A stretch of DNA of 64,000 nt from Ophioderma brevispina (GCA_023653785.1 JAMKCH010014234.1:47057-111056); one strand, 5' to 3'; shown: positions 24,232 to 35,947, counted from the stretch's first letter. Program-made: numbers and translations. Notes: a model not told the origin generated them from the sequence alone.

Positions 24232-24860
24232 TAGACTCTATATATACCTAGAGACCTAATATGCCCCCCTGAGTGGTTGTTCCTTTACCCGTTTATACGG
24301 TAAAGATACCGAAAATCTAGCTTGTGGGGCTATTAAGGACCTAGTATAATAGTGAAGGAACTGTGTTTGTTAGGGGAGTATTCCCGTAACAAGACTATTA
24401 TCACTATTATTAGTACTCTATATACTGGCCCTTAATATGCCCCCGAGGTGTTTTTCCTCTATACCTTTTATACAGTAAATAGCCTAGAATATATATCTTG
24501 TGGGCGTATTAGGACCTAGTATAATAGTTACGGTACTGTTTTTTTAGTATTAACAGATTAAATTATAAATATAGAGACTCTATATACTAGGACTTAATCT
24601 GCCCCGGAGGTGTTTTTCCCTATACCTTTTATACCAGTAGTAGAAACGATAAATATAGCTTTGGCTTATTAAGGACCTAGTATAATCGTGACAGACTGTT
24701 TTTTTTTAGTATTAACAAGATTTAATTATCACTATTAAAGACTCTATATACTAAGACCTTAATATGCCCCAGAAGTGTTTTCCCTATACCTTTTATCAGT
24801 AATAGCCTAAATATAGCTTGTGGGGTGCGATTAGGACTAGTAAATAGTGAAGGAACTGGT
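24232..24860 (+). repeat. Palindromic-unit satellite, units 3-6
   Basis: Four consecutive units with starts near 24232, 24414, 24570 and 24740. Spacing is about 160-180 bp. Each has CTATATACTAGGACCTTAAT-type openings and mirrored GGGGCGTATTAAGGACCTAG closings. Units differ mainly by one-base indels in homopolymers. Confidence 0.8.
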
Positions 24861-24914
24861 TTCTAGTATCAACTATGATGATTCTAACTCATTTCCTTCC
24901 TTATTCGACTGTGT

Positions 24915-25310
24915 GAGGGGATTATGTTAGGGTTTAGGTTACGAAAACCCTAACCACCCATAAGCCACCATAACCCTAAGTCACTAGGGCCGCGTCGAAT
25001 CACTGGATTTCTCCTAACCTAAGTCACTGGGATGGTGGTCACGAGATCACTCTGGGCTTTCGCCCTAACCCTAAGTCCACTGTGCGAGTATCACTGGGCT
25101 TTAGCCCTAACCCTATCACTGGGCGAGTAATCACGTGCTTTAGCCCCTAACCCAAATAAGTCCTGTAGCAAGTAGATCATGAGCTTTCGCCCTACTCCTA
25201 AGTCCTGGGGCGATTAGATCACTGGACTTTTACCTACCCCCAAGTCACATGGGGCGAGTAGATCACTGGGCTTTCTCTTACCCTAAATTCAGTGATATAA
25301 TCACAGGCAG
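24915..25310 (+). repeat. Telomere-like 44-bp minisatellite, CCCTAA orientation
   Basis: About eight degenerate units of roughly 44 bp built as CCCTAACCCTAAGTCACTGG, then GGCGAGTAGATCACTGGGCT, then TTCG. Two telomere hexamers (CCCTAACCCTAA) start the best-preserved units. The left border shows a strand switch, GTTAGGGTTTAGG directly before AAAACCCTAACC. Confidence 0.8.
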
Positions 25311-25424
25311 GGAAAAGTGGAGTATCTGAGTGACGGAGATCATGAATAGACAATAAGAATATTAGATGATTGATTTTGTATGAATACCGTTGAAAGACAT
25401 TGCTTTGTATATATTTTGGAATAT

Positions 25425-26145
25425 CAAACCGTCGCCCACATCACATAACTGTCTTATCTGACGAAACAACCGTTCGAGAAAAAGTTGCGATTGGAAGATC
25501 TTTCCAGAAAAAACTTCTTTCATGTACAAACATTTAGCCCGTGGATAATATTTTTTGGCAAATAATACTTACCGAAAAACGTTAAACTTTGTTTTAAAGT
25601 TGATTTTAATAAGATTCTTATGTTTTATACTCTAAATATGTCTCCAAAGTCAAGAATCTCTATGTGAAATTCGATATTTGATTTATGTTCCCGATTTTGC
25701 GGATAAGACGCAGATAATACAGTATGTGAAAATGTTTTATGTGCAGGGAGAACGTCGCACGAGATAGGACGAAGATAAGACAGTATGTGAAAATTTCGTT
25801 TCCTGTGGAAGAGGACGCTCACACTGTTGATAAGACACAGATAAGACATTATGTGTGAAACATTCATGTCAGGAGAACGCTCGCACTTTAGATAGGACGA
25901 AGATAAGGACCCAGGATGTGGAAATTCGTATGCCGAATCATTGGCCAGATAGATCTGTCTGTGAAAAATGCGAAATTTTTAATAAATCATATAAGACACA
26001 TAGGCCTAATTAATATCGCAGTAATTAGGGCACACCCACTTCTGTAGTTTGGTGTATTGTAGTACTCTACACTATAATCCACACACCAAATATCTCAATG
26101 TCAAAAATGTCAGATAGACAGTATGTGATGTGGGCGACGCCGAAA
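25425..26145. repeat. Spacer with ~60-bp GATAAGACAGTATGTG repeats inside inverted flanks
   Basis: Three to four direct units between 25690 and 25920 carry GATAAGACAGTATGTGAAAA, then GGGAGAACG-TCGCAC. The outer flanks are inverted: CGTCGCCCACATCACATAAC at 25430 and GTATGTGATGTGGGCGACG at about 26121. The flank motif is itself a variant of the internal one. It separates the two direct copies of the large duplication. No gene recognised. Confidence 0.65.
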
Positions 26146-26199
26146 ACATATAATGTGATTGGACCGCATTGAGAAGATATGTGCCGCTGAATTTCTTGA

Positions 26200-26545
26200 A
26201 AACATTGGAAAAAGGACCAGGGGAAAGAAGGTTTAAAAAACAAGAAAGAAGGTAATTCTATGTGTAAGAAATTTATTTTTCAATGCAGGGCATATTAGGT
26301 CCAGTATATAGGACCTTAATATCACTGTAAGTTGTTTCAAGTATTTCCCTTTTAGATCTGATTTTTCACTCTTCCTTCTTTTTAAAGTTAGCCCCCTTCT
26401 TTTCTGGGACCCCTAACACCTGTCACCCCCAAGCAACTCAGCAAGCTGAGTCTGCACCCCTTTTCAAAACGGGGGATTCTCCCCCATCGGGGCTCAAATC
26501 AGAATTTCTATATCCAATATTCTAGACCCAAACTTTTTATGATAA
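26200..26545 (+). repeat. Inter-array block, copy 2
   Basis: Direct duplicate of 23890-24228: CTATGTGTAAGAAATTTATT, CAGGGCATATTAGG, AGCAAGCTGAGTCTGCACCC and CAAAACGGGGGATTCTCCCC all recur about 2.3 kb downstream. Followed, as in copy 1, by palindromic units. Confidence 0.75.
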
Positions 26546-26548
26546 CTT

Positions 26549-27375
26549 AGACTCTATAAATACTAAGGACCATTAATATGCACCGGAGTTTTTTTTTTCC
26601 TATACACTTTATATACGGTAAATAGCCTAAATATAGCTTGTGGGCGTAATTAAGGACCATAGTATAAAATGAAGGAACTGTTTTGTTATAGTATTCCTGT
26701 AACAAGACTAAATTCTCTTCACTATTATGAGACTCTATATACTAGGCCTTAATATGACCCCGTAGGTGTGTTTCCCTATACCTTTTTATTACATGTACAT
26801 AAGCCGAAAATATAGCTTGTGGGGCGTATTAAGGACCTAGTATAATAGCATGGAACTGTTTTTTTTTTTAGTATTAACAAGATAATTATCACGATTAGAG
26901 ACTCTATATACTGAGAACCTTAATATGCCCCGGAGGTGTTTTCCCTTATACCTTTATTACAGTAAATAGCCGAAAATAATAGCTTGGGGGGCGTATTAAG
27001 GACCTAGTATAATAGTCACGGAACTGTTTTTTTTTGAGTATTACAAGATTAAATTATCAATATTAAGACTCTATATACTAGGACCTAATATGCCCCGGAG
27101 GGTTTTTCCCCTTACCGTTTATACAGAAATAGCCGAAAAATTATAGCTTGTGGGGCGTATTAAAGGGGACCTAGTATAATTCATAGGAACTGTTTTGTTT
27201 TTTTAGTATTAACAGATTAAATTATCACTAGTGAGACTCTATATACTAGGGGACCTTTTTACTATGGCCCCGAGGGTGTTTTTCCTATACCTTTTATACA
27301 GCACATAGCCGCACATATAGCTTTGGGGCGTATTAGGCCTAGTATAATAGTCACGGAACTGTTTTCTAGTATTAA
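26549..27375 (+). repeat. Palindromic-unit satellite, units 7-11
   Basis: Five units with starts near 26549, 26731, 26901, 27065 and 27233, the same design as units 1-6. The best-preserved one (26901) has GGGGGGCGTATTAAGGACCT paired to its AACCTTAATATGCCCC opening. Confidence 0.8.
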
Positions 27376-27389
27376 TTATAGGAGACGAT

Positions 27390-27535
27390 TTCTAACAGTT
27401 CCTTATTCGGCTGTGTTAGGGATGAGGCCTGGTTAGGGTTTACATTTAGGGTTAGGGTTTAGGTTACGATTACCCTAACTCTACCATAACCCGAACACTA
27501 AACTGGGATGAGTAGATCACTGGGATTTCTCGCTG
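27390..27535 (+). repeat. Telomere-like minisatellite, short second direct copy
   Basis: It starts as copy 1 does (CCTTATTCGGCTGTGTTAGG), passes TTAGGGTTAGGGTTTAGG, switches strand to CCCTAACTCTACCATAACCC, keeps one GAGTAGATCACTGGGATTTC unit, then stops abruptly at about 27530. Confidence 0.7.
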
Positions 27536-27679
27536 AGGAAGATAGAAAGAAAGAATGTCAGCCGATTGAATTTTATTGAAAAATTGGAAACATTGAATGA
27601 AAGTCCACCCCAAAAAAAAATATTGTTTATTCCGTTTTAAATTTGAAAAATATTTAAAAAAACATTAATCAAAATTATT

Positions 27680-28840
27680 GTTTGAAACACCATAGACCAC
27701 AAACAGCTCCTAGCCGTCCAACTGAACGGTATGGGATTACTGGAAAAGCATAAGTGTTCTCGTCATACCTAGATGGCCGAACTCACTCTATATCAGTCAG
27801 AGGTGCTTCGTCGGATCCTGTGGCGGTAGATTGGGAGTCACACAGGGCTCGGTTACTTGACCGATTTGACTTCATTCTTGTTTAGTGCCCCACTACAGGA
27901 TATCAACACTGCCCACGGTATTCAATTTGTTGTTATGCTGATGACACCCAGCTCTACCGACTTTCCACCCTGCGGGATCGTGAAGCAGCCATTAAAAAAG
28001 ATTGAAACAGGGCATTGCAGAAAATCAGAACTTTGGGTTTTTTTTGTAAATCCAACCAAGCTGTATTAAATGACAAGAAGACGGAGATGTTGTACTTTCG
28101 CGCTCTTTAGCAGCGGCTAGCAACTCTCAGCCATCGATGATCATTGGCAATTATGTTTTACATCCGTCAGCTGAAGCACGGAACCTTTGTGTCATCTTAG
28201 AGTCATCACTAAGAATGATCAATCAGGTTACTGCTTATGGAAAGCTGCTTGGCTCTCAATACGGAAAATTGGGCAGTTTGGACAGTACCTTGATGAAAAA
28301 TCTACCATCAGATTGGTCCACCCCTTTGTTACATCTTGCTGGATTCCTTGGGCAATTCCTTGCTTTTATGGCCTCCATAAGAGAATTGACCCAGGTTCAG
28401 CGAGTTCAAAATGCAGCTGCCCGTCTTGTCCTTAAAATCCTCGACGAGACCATATCACACCAGCTCCTCTACTACCACTACATTGGCTGTCCCATTAAAC
28501 AGAAGGCAGTTTTTAAGATTCTACTTCTCACCATAAGGCCATCCACAGCATGTCACCTCCATATCACTGAGCTCCTCCAGCTGTATTCACCACAAAGAAC
28601 TTTGAGATCATCTTCTTGCTCCCAGCTGAGTAATCTGCCAACTCTCCACAATTTTCTATGGTGAGATAGTTCTTTTGCTTACGCAGCAGCACATTGTGGA
28701 TAAACTCCCTAACCGTATCCGCTTAGCTCATCAGGCAACTATTTTTCCAAGTCACGTCTGAGATATTCCTATTTACACCACATTTGTTGGTCTCCTGAAT
28801 ACGTATCCTGTTTTCTGAAGCAGTCCAATCACTAATATAA
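27680..28840 (+). mobile_element. Decayed CR1/L2-type LINE, RT 3' half
   Basis: In successive frames: SSYLDGRTHSISVRGASSDP (fingers), YADDTQLY at 27934-27957 (the intact RT catalytic box), LNDKKTEMLYF, ARNLCVILESSLRM, VQRVQNAAARLVLKI, KAVFKILLLTI and SPQRTLRSS, then a DSSFAYAAAHLWNKLPNRIR block. These are in the order seen in CR1/L2/Rex1-like polymerases. At least two frame changes and internal stops show it is dead. It sits between the direct and inverted parts of the satellite block. Confidence 0.85.
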
Positions 28841-29574
28841 TTCTGTGATTTTTTTTCCCTTTCTTTTCTTATTCTCTACCTTCCTCCAACCCGGTTAAGG
28901 TTGCCTAGGATAGTTGTTTTCGCAGGTTAGGTAGGGGTTAGAGGGCGCTGAATCCAGAAAGATCAAGACTAACCGATATCGCTGTGGGGTACATACCACA
29001 GCATCCTCACAGCTGACGATTTCAGGTGTATCCCCATATGTTTTCTTAATGTAAAGGGGAGTCACTGGGTTGTCTTTCTCTTCTATCTGTCACGATTATA
29101 TATGCTTGCATTTCCACTTAAATTTAAAATTGTTTGTGAAATTGGGTGTATAATTGATGTCTATCATTGGTTGTTTTTAAACCTGAATTTTATCTATTTT
29201 GTTTTGGTCGTATTGATATTGGTATATGGACTCCTTCGAGGTGAGGGCCTAGAGGCCTCTGCATTAGGCCGCTATAATCCAAGATTTTAATATTATATTA
29301 TTAATAACAATTTAAGTGATCTAATTGTAAAATTTTTTAAATGAAATTTTAAACACGGAGAAGTGTTAATGACAGAGATCTCCCTGTAGCCATTTATTAT
29401 ACTGACAATTATATAAATATTGACGCTTATTACTTAAATGGAGGGGGGAAATGTCAAACTATAAAATACGTGCTTTAAGGCTACGTGAATAATGTTTTTG
29501 TGACGCTCAATAGACGTGCAGTTTATAACATAGGCCTATAGGAAATTTGCGAGCCTTCTTCCACCCCCCCCAAA
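28841..29574. other. LINE 3' flank, no gene seen
   Basis: 28860-28990 (CCCGGTTAAGGTTGCC and following) may be LINE 3' UTR. After that, AT-rich sequence with no ORF support. Confidence 0.4.
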
Positions 29575-29735
29575 AGAAAAAAAATACCGAGCCCCCTCTT
29601 TTGCTGGTCTAAAATATCCAAAAAAAAATCCCTTTTATAGTCCCTCGGGATGGGTGCTAATATAATCTTTTAATTAATAGCGAGAAGTCCGTCCGTATGA
29701 TATAGGTCGTTAATATACGCCCTACAAGCTATACT
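29575..29735 (-). repeat. Inverted partial copy of block plus half palindromic unit
   Basis: 29590-29670 is the reverse complement of the start of copy 1 (GGGATGGGTGCTAATATAAT against the AGCACCCGTCCC start). 29690-29735 is the reverse complement of the closing half of a unit (GTTAATATACGCCC, then TACAAGCTAT). The order is that expected of an inverted third copy. Confidence 0.7.
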
Positions 29736-30178
29736 CGCCCTGTGACTTAAGGTTACGAGAAAGCCCAGGATTACTAGCCCCAGTGACTTAGGGTTAGGGC
29801 CGAAGCCCAGTGATCAACTCTGCCCAGTGACTTAGGGTTAGGGCGAATAAAGCAAAGTGCTCTACCTGCCCACAGTGATTAGGGTTAGGAGAAAAACCAG
29901 TGATCTACTCGCCCCAGTGACTAGGGGTAGGGCTAAAGGCCCAGTGATCGACTCGCCCCAGTGACTGAGGTGTGTGCGAAAGCCCAGTGATCTAATCCCC
30001 CTAGTGACTTAGGGCTAGGGCGAAAGTCCCATTGATCTCCCTGACCGCCAGTGACTAGGGTTAGGGCGAAAGCTCATGATCTTACCTGTCCCATTAACTT
30101 AGGGTTTATGAGAAACCTCATCATTGATCTAATCGCCCCAGTGACTTAGGTTAGGGCTAAAGCCAGTGATCTACGTTT
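29736..30178 (-). repeat. Telomere-like 44-bp minisatellite, TTAGGG orientation
   Basis: About ten units of GTGACTTAGGGTTAGGGCGA, then AAGCCCAGTGATCTACTCGC, then CCCA. This is the exact strand opposite of the array at 24915. The right end is sharp, at GTGATCTACGTTTATA. Confidence 0.8.
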
Positions 30179-30479
30179 ATATTTCCGTCAGCGCTAGTAT
30201 TGCGCGTGCGTTGTGCAGCGTAGCGCTTCACGGAATGAATGGCAATACATCATTTGCATCCATTGTGACTTCTATATGAAACCATATCAATATGAGCAAG
30301 GTGATGTCTGTCCATTCGCACCCTGTTCCCATTTCCATGGAAAGTTTTTTATTAAAGAATGGTTTTTATGTTCTATAGACATACAAACCTTCACTTACGG
30401 ATTAAAAATCAATCATCAGGTGACATCTCAATTTGCACCTGTGTTCCCTTTACAGAGGAATGTTTTTTTAATTCCAGAT

Positions 30480-31110
30480 AGTTTGTCTGTTTCAAACCCT
30501 TGTCAAACGTTGATACAGTTTTGACACAATCAAAACTAGTCAAATCAAAATGGCCAGAATTGGGACCGTCCGTCATTTGACATACTTTTTGATACTGTTT
30601 TGACATATGTCAAAAGTATTCAAAACATTTGCATAGTTTTGGACATTGTCAAATATGTTTCAAATGAAACCATTTGATATAGTTTTGACATATGTGTCAA
30701 ATGTATGTCACAAACTGTGGTCAAATGGCGGCCAATTCTGATCACTTTGATTTGAACATAGTTTGATTGTGTCAAAATTGTATCAAATTTGCAATAATTT
30801 GATACAGTGTTGATTCCCAAAGCACTTGAACATAGTTTTGACATATCAAATGTCTTTCAATGAAACATTGATACAGTTTTTGACATATAGAAATGTATGT
30901 CAAAAACTGGTCAAATGATATTGTTCCAATTCTGATTTTGTTTTGGACATATTTTTGAATGTGTCACAGCTGTATCAATTGTCATGAAACTAGTGATGCA
31001 GTTCTTAAGCACTATACCTTGAAAACATTTGACCATTGATTTCGACATACATGCATGTGTCAAACGTGTGTCAAACCTACGTCCCCTACGTCAAACACTG
31101 GCAAATAGGG
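30480..31110. repeat. TTTGACATATGTCAAA minisatellite
   Basis: An irregular array of short palindromic words: TTTGATACAGTTTTGACATA, ATGTCAAATGTATGTCA, and a longer ~200-bp periodicity marked by GGCCAATTCTGATCA/GGCCAGAATTGGGACC. ORFs across it (30409-30606, 30620-30844, 31029-31250) are repeat artefacts. Confidence 0.6.
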
Positions 31111-32650
31111 TTCTAATCCTTGCTATTTGCCAATACGATGCGTCGCCAGTGGCTGCATTGGAGATACTTGTTCTTGATAAATTTCTCAATGTTGTAAGAA
31201 GCCCACATCCTGGTGCTACGCAATACAATATTACCAATACAGAGTCCTAGATGATGTTCAACAAACCCGTATGAATGCACATGAAATATATGCCCGCTGA
31301 TTGGTTGCCAAGAACACACACCACGACTCTCACATCACTATTTGGCTATTTACATTTTACTAAAACTTTTTTGGGTTTTTTTTCTACCAATCACCCAGTC
31401 ATCAGGCCCATAGGTGAGCCTATTTTAACTCGTGTTACTGGGGATGTGATGTCGACCTTTATGTTAAAAAAAGTAGACTGGCAGAACAGCCACTTTGCCA
31501 GCACAACATAGTGCGAAGATTCTGATCATCTAAATTTTGACTTGACAGAGTTTTTGATTTTGGTGGATACTACCTAAGGTGTATTAATAACTTATAAAAT
31601 GCCAAAATTGTAAAATTTGGTACACAGTTTTTTAAAATCCTGTCAAAATTAATGCTAATTTTTTTTATTTTTTTTATTTTTGGGGTTTTTTAATTTTATG
31701 GTTTTAATAAAAAGTGATAAATAGAAAGTATAAATGCCCATAAATAATTGAAAACATGAGATAAAAAACAAAAAAAAAAACCAAGGAGATTCATAATTAA
31801 AATGGACATTGTGAAAGAAAATTCTATCCTCTATAGCAGTACACACTACAAAGTATGGACCTATAAAGTACATCATGTACATGTAGGAGGCTATGTAATT
31901 AAGAATCTCACAAACAGCACAATTCTAAGTCAATTTTGTAGTTTTCTATTTTAGGGCTTTTTTAAATTGCTATTTGTTTTTCATTAATAATTGGGATATT
32001 TCTGTTTAAATTATACATAAATTATTGTCTTAAAATTGGTACAATTGTCTTATTTGTAAGCCACAATTTCATTAAGCAACATATGCCATGCGTTTTTGAC
32101 TGGTAGATTTTTTCCGGTGCTAAATTTTCACAAATATTATTCTCTATTGATGGCATGTTCGACAGAATGGGACGATGCGACACTCAATTCAATGCATGTG
32201 TGAGATCAAGTAATGAGACAACCGAGAAAGTACTTACAAAATAATAGTATAAATAAGCTCGGAGAAACTGTCGAGCACAGAAATAAAGACGAAAATACAT
32301 GGTCTTGAACCCGGATCCTCTAGGCTATCTACTGGTGACACTACATAAAATTTGCTCAGACTTTTGCCCTTTCACGACAAATCAATTTTATCAAAATCAA
32401 TTATTAGCCACAGCAAATTATGTCAAGTTTGGTCAGTGATGATTTTAGGTAATTTTCGCACAACGGGATCAATCTTGATTAATTTGTATATTAATGATAT
32501 TTTATGTAAGAATGCAAATTGTTTTTCATTCCACTATTTTAAAATGGTTTTATGTAATCTTCAAAACCTGTAAAATATATCAACGTTTAATTAAATGCAT
32601 ACGGTGGAATACCCTTTCAGAAGGCTAAAAAATAAAAACATTAAAATTGA
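31111..32650. other. No gene seen
   Basis: AT-rich; T/A-rich low complexity at 31660-31790. On the minus strand at 32301-32311 there is GGTTCAAGACC, which fits a tRNA-type B box, but no A box was found at the right distance. Confidence 0.4.
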
Positions 32651-32654
32651 GGAA

Positions 32655-33663
32655 ATAAGCTATGGCTTTTCTGTTTGACAACAATCGGAAGTTCCGTTTC
32701 AAAGGTATGGTCGAAAAATGTAACTTCGCAAATTGACATCTCTTATGATATTTCTATTTAATTGTTTTCTCACGCTGCGATAGTTTTCTTTTTTTTCATT
32801 TAAAACCTCATATCTCCAAAAGTAAATAAGCTTTTGACCTCTAATTGCCACAGTTTTAGTCATATTGTGAAAATTCAGCAACTTTTCTATCAATAATAGA
32901 CATAAAATAACAGTTCTGAAATATACTAAAACGTGAAAAACAGTGTTTCTAGGCTAAATTGCCGATATATCTCGAAAGTGAATTTTAAAGACGTTCATCC
33001 TCCTTGCAGTCAAGGATTTCTCAAAAATGATTTATCTTAAGAGATGGATAAAAAGCAAAATTAAAGTAACTTATTGGACTCTGCGTTGAACTAGAAGAAT
33101 GCCACTTAGCCCTATGGGAACTTGGTTTAAAGGGGGTCTTTGGTCAATAAAGGAAAATAACTTTTTTTGCCCAACCGTGCACCAAAGATCCCCTTAAACC
33201 AATTCTCCTGGGCAAGTGGCATGAATCTAGTTCACTGCTAGTCCAATAAGTATGTTTAATTTTGGCCCGGAGAGCCCCTGTTTTATCCCTCTCTCTATGA
33301 TCAATCATTTTTTGAGAAATACTTGCTACAAGGATGACATGGCGTTAAATTCACTTTCGAGATATTGGCAATTTATATAAGCCATAACAACACTTTTTTA
33401 AATTTTAGTATATTTTTAGAAATGCTATTTTCCTTTTATTATCAATTAGATAAATAATTGCTTCAATTTTCACAAATGTGGAAATTAGAGATCAAAAGCT
33501 TCAACTTTTTGAGAGATGAGTTTTTTCAAGTGGGAAAAAATTAAATATCGCAACCTTTAAAAACAATAAGAAATAGAGATTCATTTTGTCATTTTATTCA
33601 TTTTCGATCAAATGTACGTTTGAATGGCACTTCTGATTGTCGTCAACAAAAAGCAATAGAAAT
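32655..33663. repeat. 1-kb imperfect palindrome
   Basis: Arms of about 480 bp meet at a ~40-bp loop near 33144-33180. Paired blocks from the inside out: GGTTTAAAGGGG, GCCACTTAGCCC, GTCCAATAAGT-type, TCTCGAAAGTGAATT, TTTTGTGAAAATT, AGCTTTTGACCTCTAATT and GACAACAATC-GAAGT. Identity is moderate throughout, so the arms are old. No coding potential; the ORF at 32699-32893 lies inside one arm. Confidence 0.7.
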
Positions 33664-34031
33664 GGTAATTTTTTTCTGTTCCTCAGTTTCCAATTTGTAG
33701 AATTTATTTTTGGCCGCATCTGAAGGGGTAACTTCCATGTTAAATTCAAAATTTGACTTCAATTTTAACATTGTTATTGTTTACAAATATATCGGTGAAT
33801 TGCTCCCCAAGTCATTTGTTTTACTAAAATTCCCTAATTCCAATGTACTATAATAAACTTAAGGGTACTATTTTAAAAGTACTCATAAAGCTTTTATTTT
33901 GATATTATTTCTATCATATTGGTAACATGCACTGCATTTATGATTACACGTCCCAAATGTACCTGAAATGTCAAAATTTAGTTATTAAGCAAAACTGACC
34001 TGTTAATCCAGACATCCATGAATAGATTTAA

Positions 34032-34390
34032 AGTGACAAGATTTTTTTGAGAAAATACAAATTTCCTCTCAAATTGCACTCGCGATCATTTGCAGACCAC
34101 ATTAACTGAAACGTTATTGGACAAACCGGTATAAAAGAAAACGCAAAACCCTCGTTTTGACCTTGCTTGCTAGCGTAACCATTCCCCATAGAAAACCATG
34201 CTTTGAATTTCTGTCGGTCACAACAGAAACTACTAAATAATCTTATGCGTAAGCCGGCGTATTCGGCTTTTTTTTTTCCATAACCATTCACTTGAATAGC
34301 ATTTCCAAGAATGCAAAAAAACTAGGGTTTTAAAAATTTAGGGCGTTGCTTTCTGGAAATGTCCATGCTTGAAAAGCGATCTGATCTTTT
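34032..34390 (-). mobile_element. Second copy of the 7977 MITE family
   Basis: Reverse-complement relative of 7977-8331: AGTGACAAGATTTT start beside a TTAA (34028-34031), CATTCCCCATAGAAAACCATG, GCGTATTCGGC, and a TTCTGGAAATGTCC block near the far end. The far boundary is less clean than in the first copy. Confidence 0.55.
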
Positions 34391-34399
34391 AGCTTTAAT

Positions 34400-35945
34400 C
34401 TTTCCTAGTGCAGTCTACTGATATCAAGGCGTCCATTGTTGCACTTTTCTGCCATGCAAGCTACCCATCCAAATGTTCAATACTGTAGGTTAATTCATCT
34501 CTCCAACTGATTATCACGATACATGAACCCAAGCTACATCTGTTTCTGTGAGCGGACGCAGACAAACAAATATGGAAACCAACCATTTGGTGTATTTTTG
34601 TGACTACCGATGATATGATTTGAAGGAAGCCCTCCGTCAAATTTATCCAAAACGTTTTCTGACATTGTGGTCCAGCACAAAATTTGTAAAACAAAATGGC
34701 AAAACATGATAATGATTTGTCTGTCATTTCCCTGCCCAAAATTTCAGTAATCATTAATGACCTGTGGGATTTAATTACACACGATTTTGCATGGATGAGT
34801 TAATTCTTAATTTCTTTCACTCAAATTCTTTCCCAGTTACATTTTTCCCCAATACATTTACGGTGAAATAATGGTGATGATTTAGTTTTTTTTTTTTTCC
34901 AGGTACAATATCAGAACTCAGAGTTTCAGAATTAGAACCACGATTTGACTTGATACGTACAAAAGCTATACCTATACAACCTGCGACCAAAAGCATGAGT
35001 ATATAGTCCTATAGTAGCCCGTCGTGTATACTCGATCAAGATCAGGATCACACTGCATGACTGCAAATCCAGCTGAACAAATATTGGAAATTTTAAACGT
35101 TTCACATAAAAAGGGCACAAAATCGATGAGAATCCCAGGATGCCAATACAATTTCTTTCTTTGTTTCCTATTGAATGCATCACGGCAATGTGGCTGCCTC
35201 TCCCCATACATTTTGTAGCTTCATGCATGCACCCGGCTTGTCATACGTTTTGTATCCCTGTTTGAGGTTATTTACTACATGTAAGTATTTTATACATTTA
35301 CATACTTACGAAGAAATTACTGCTATCCGGCTGGGCTATCCTGACTACAATACACTATATGCACCCCACTGCAATGTAATATTATTGTAAATGACATGAG
35401 GATGCCTTGGTCAGTTGTCCATGAGCCAAACATGGACACTGTGTTGACTGCATGGTTGGTGCCCTATACTGTGCTGTAATGCTGGCATGCTACTGCTATT
35501 CCATCCTTAGTCAAAGTCAATATTGCTGATTCAGTCTGTCCTTGTTAATCTCTAGCTTGACTTCGTTCCCAGGACAGTTTGTATCTTGACAAATAATATG
35601 GAGGAGCATGGAAAGCCACAGCATTGTATAAATTCAGGCCAAGGCCAAACCGGTTAAACCGTCCCTTGCACACTTCCTATTTGAATGTGGTGTTTATGTT
35701 CACAGCAGGGGTTACAAGGTTACAGGAAAGTATATTTAACGGGGATAGCATGCCAGCGTTAACACCAACAAGTGAATTCAAATCGGGCATCAACATCTGG
35801 CATAACCCAATTCCAAGTGCTAGTCCTTTATCAAAGGTTTTATGTGTTGCCAATATGCTAGTGTTGAGCAGATTCTAATATTTACAAAATCGTCGAAGAC
35901 TAATTGTTTATTTTTTAATTATTTTGTTTAACTCAGGCCCACACT
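34400..35945. other. No gene seen
   Basis: Ordinary non-coding sequence. Several 60-98-codon ORFs overlap on both strands at 34930-35390, which is typical of chance. A GACAGTTTGTATCTTGACAA word at 35573 is single. Confidence 0.5.
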
Positions 35946-35947
35946 CT

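Noticed and set aside
24915..25310. True telomere end
   Set aside because: Only two hexamers per 44-bp unit, inside unique flanks, with an opposite-facing array 4.4 kb away.
32295..32345. tRNA-derived SINE or tRNA gene on the minus strand
   Set aside because: Only a B-box-like GGTTCAAGACC is present; no A box, acceptor stem or 3' tail could be paired.
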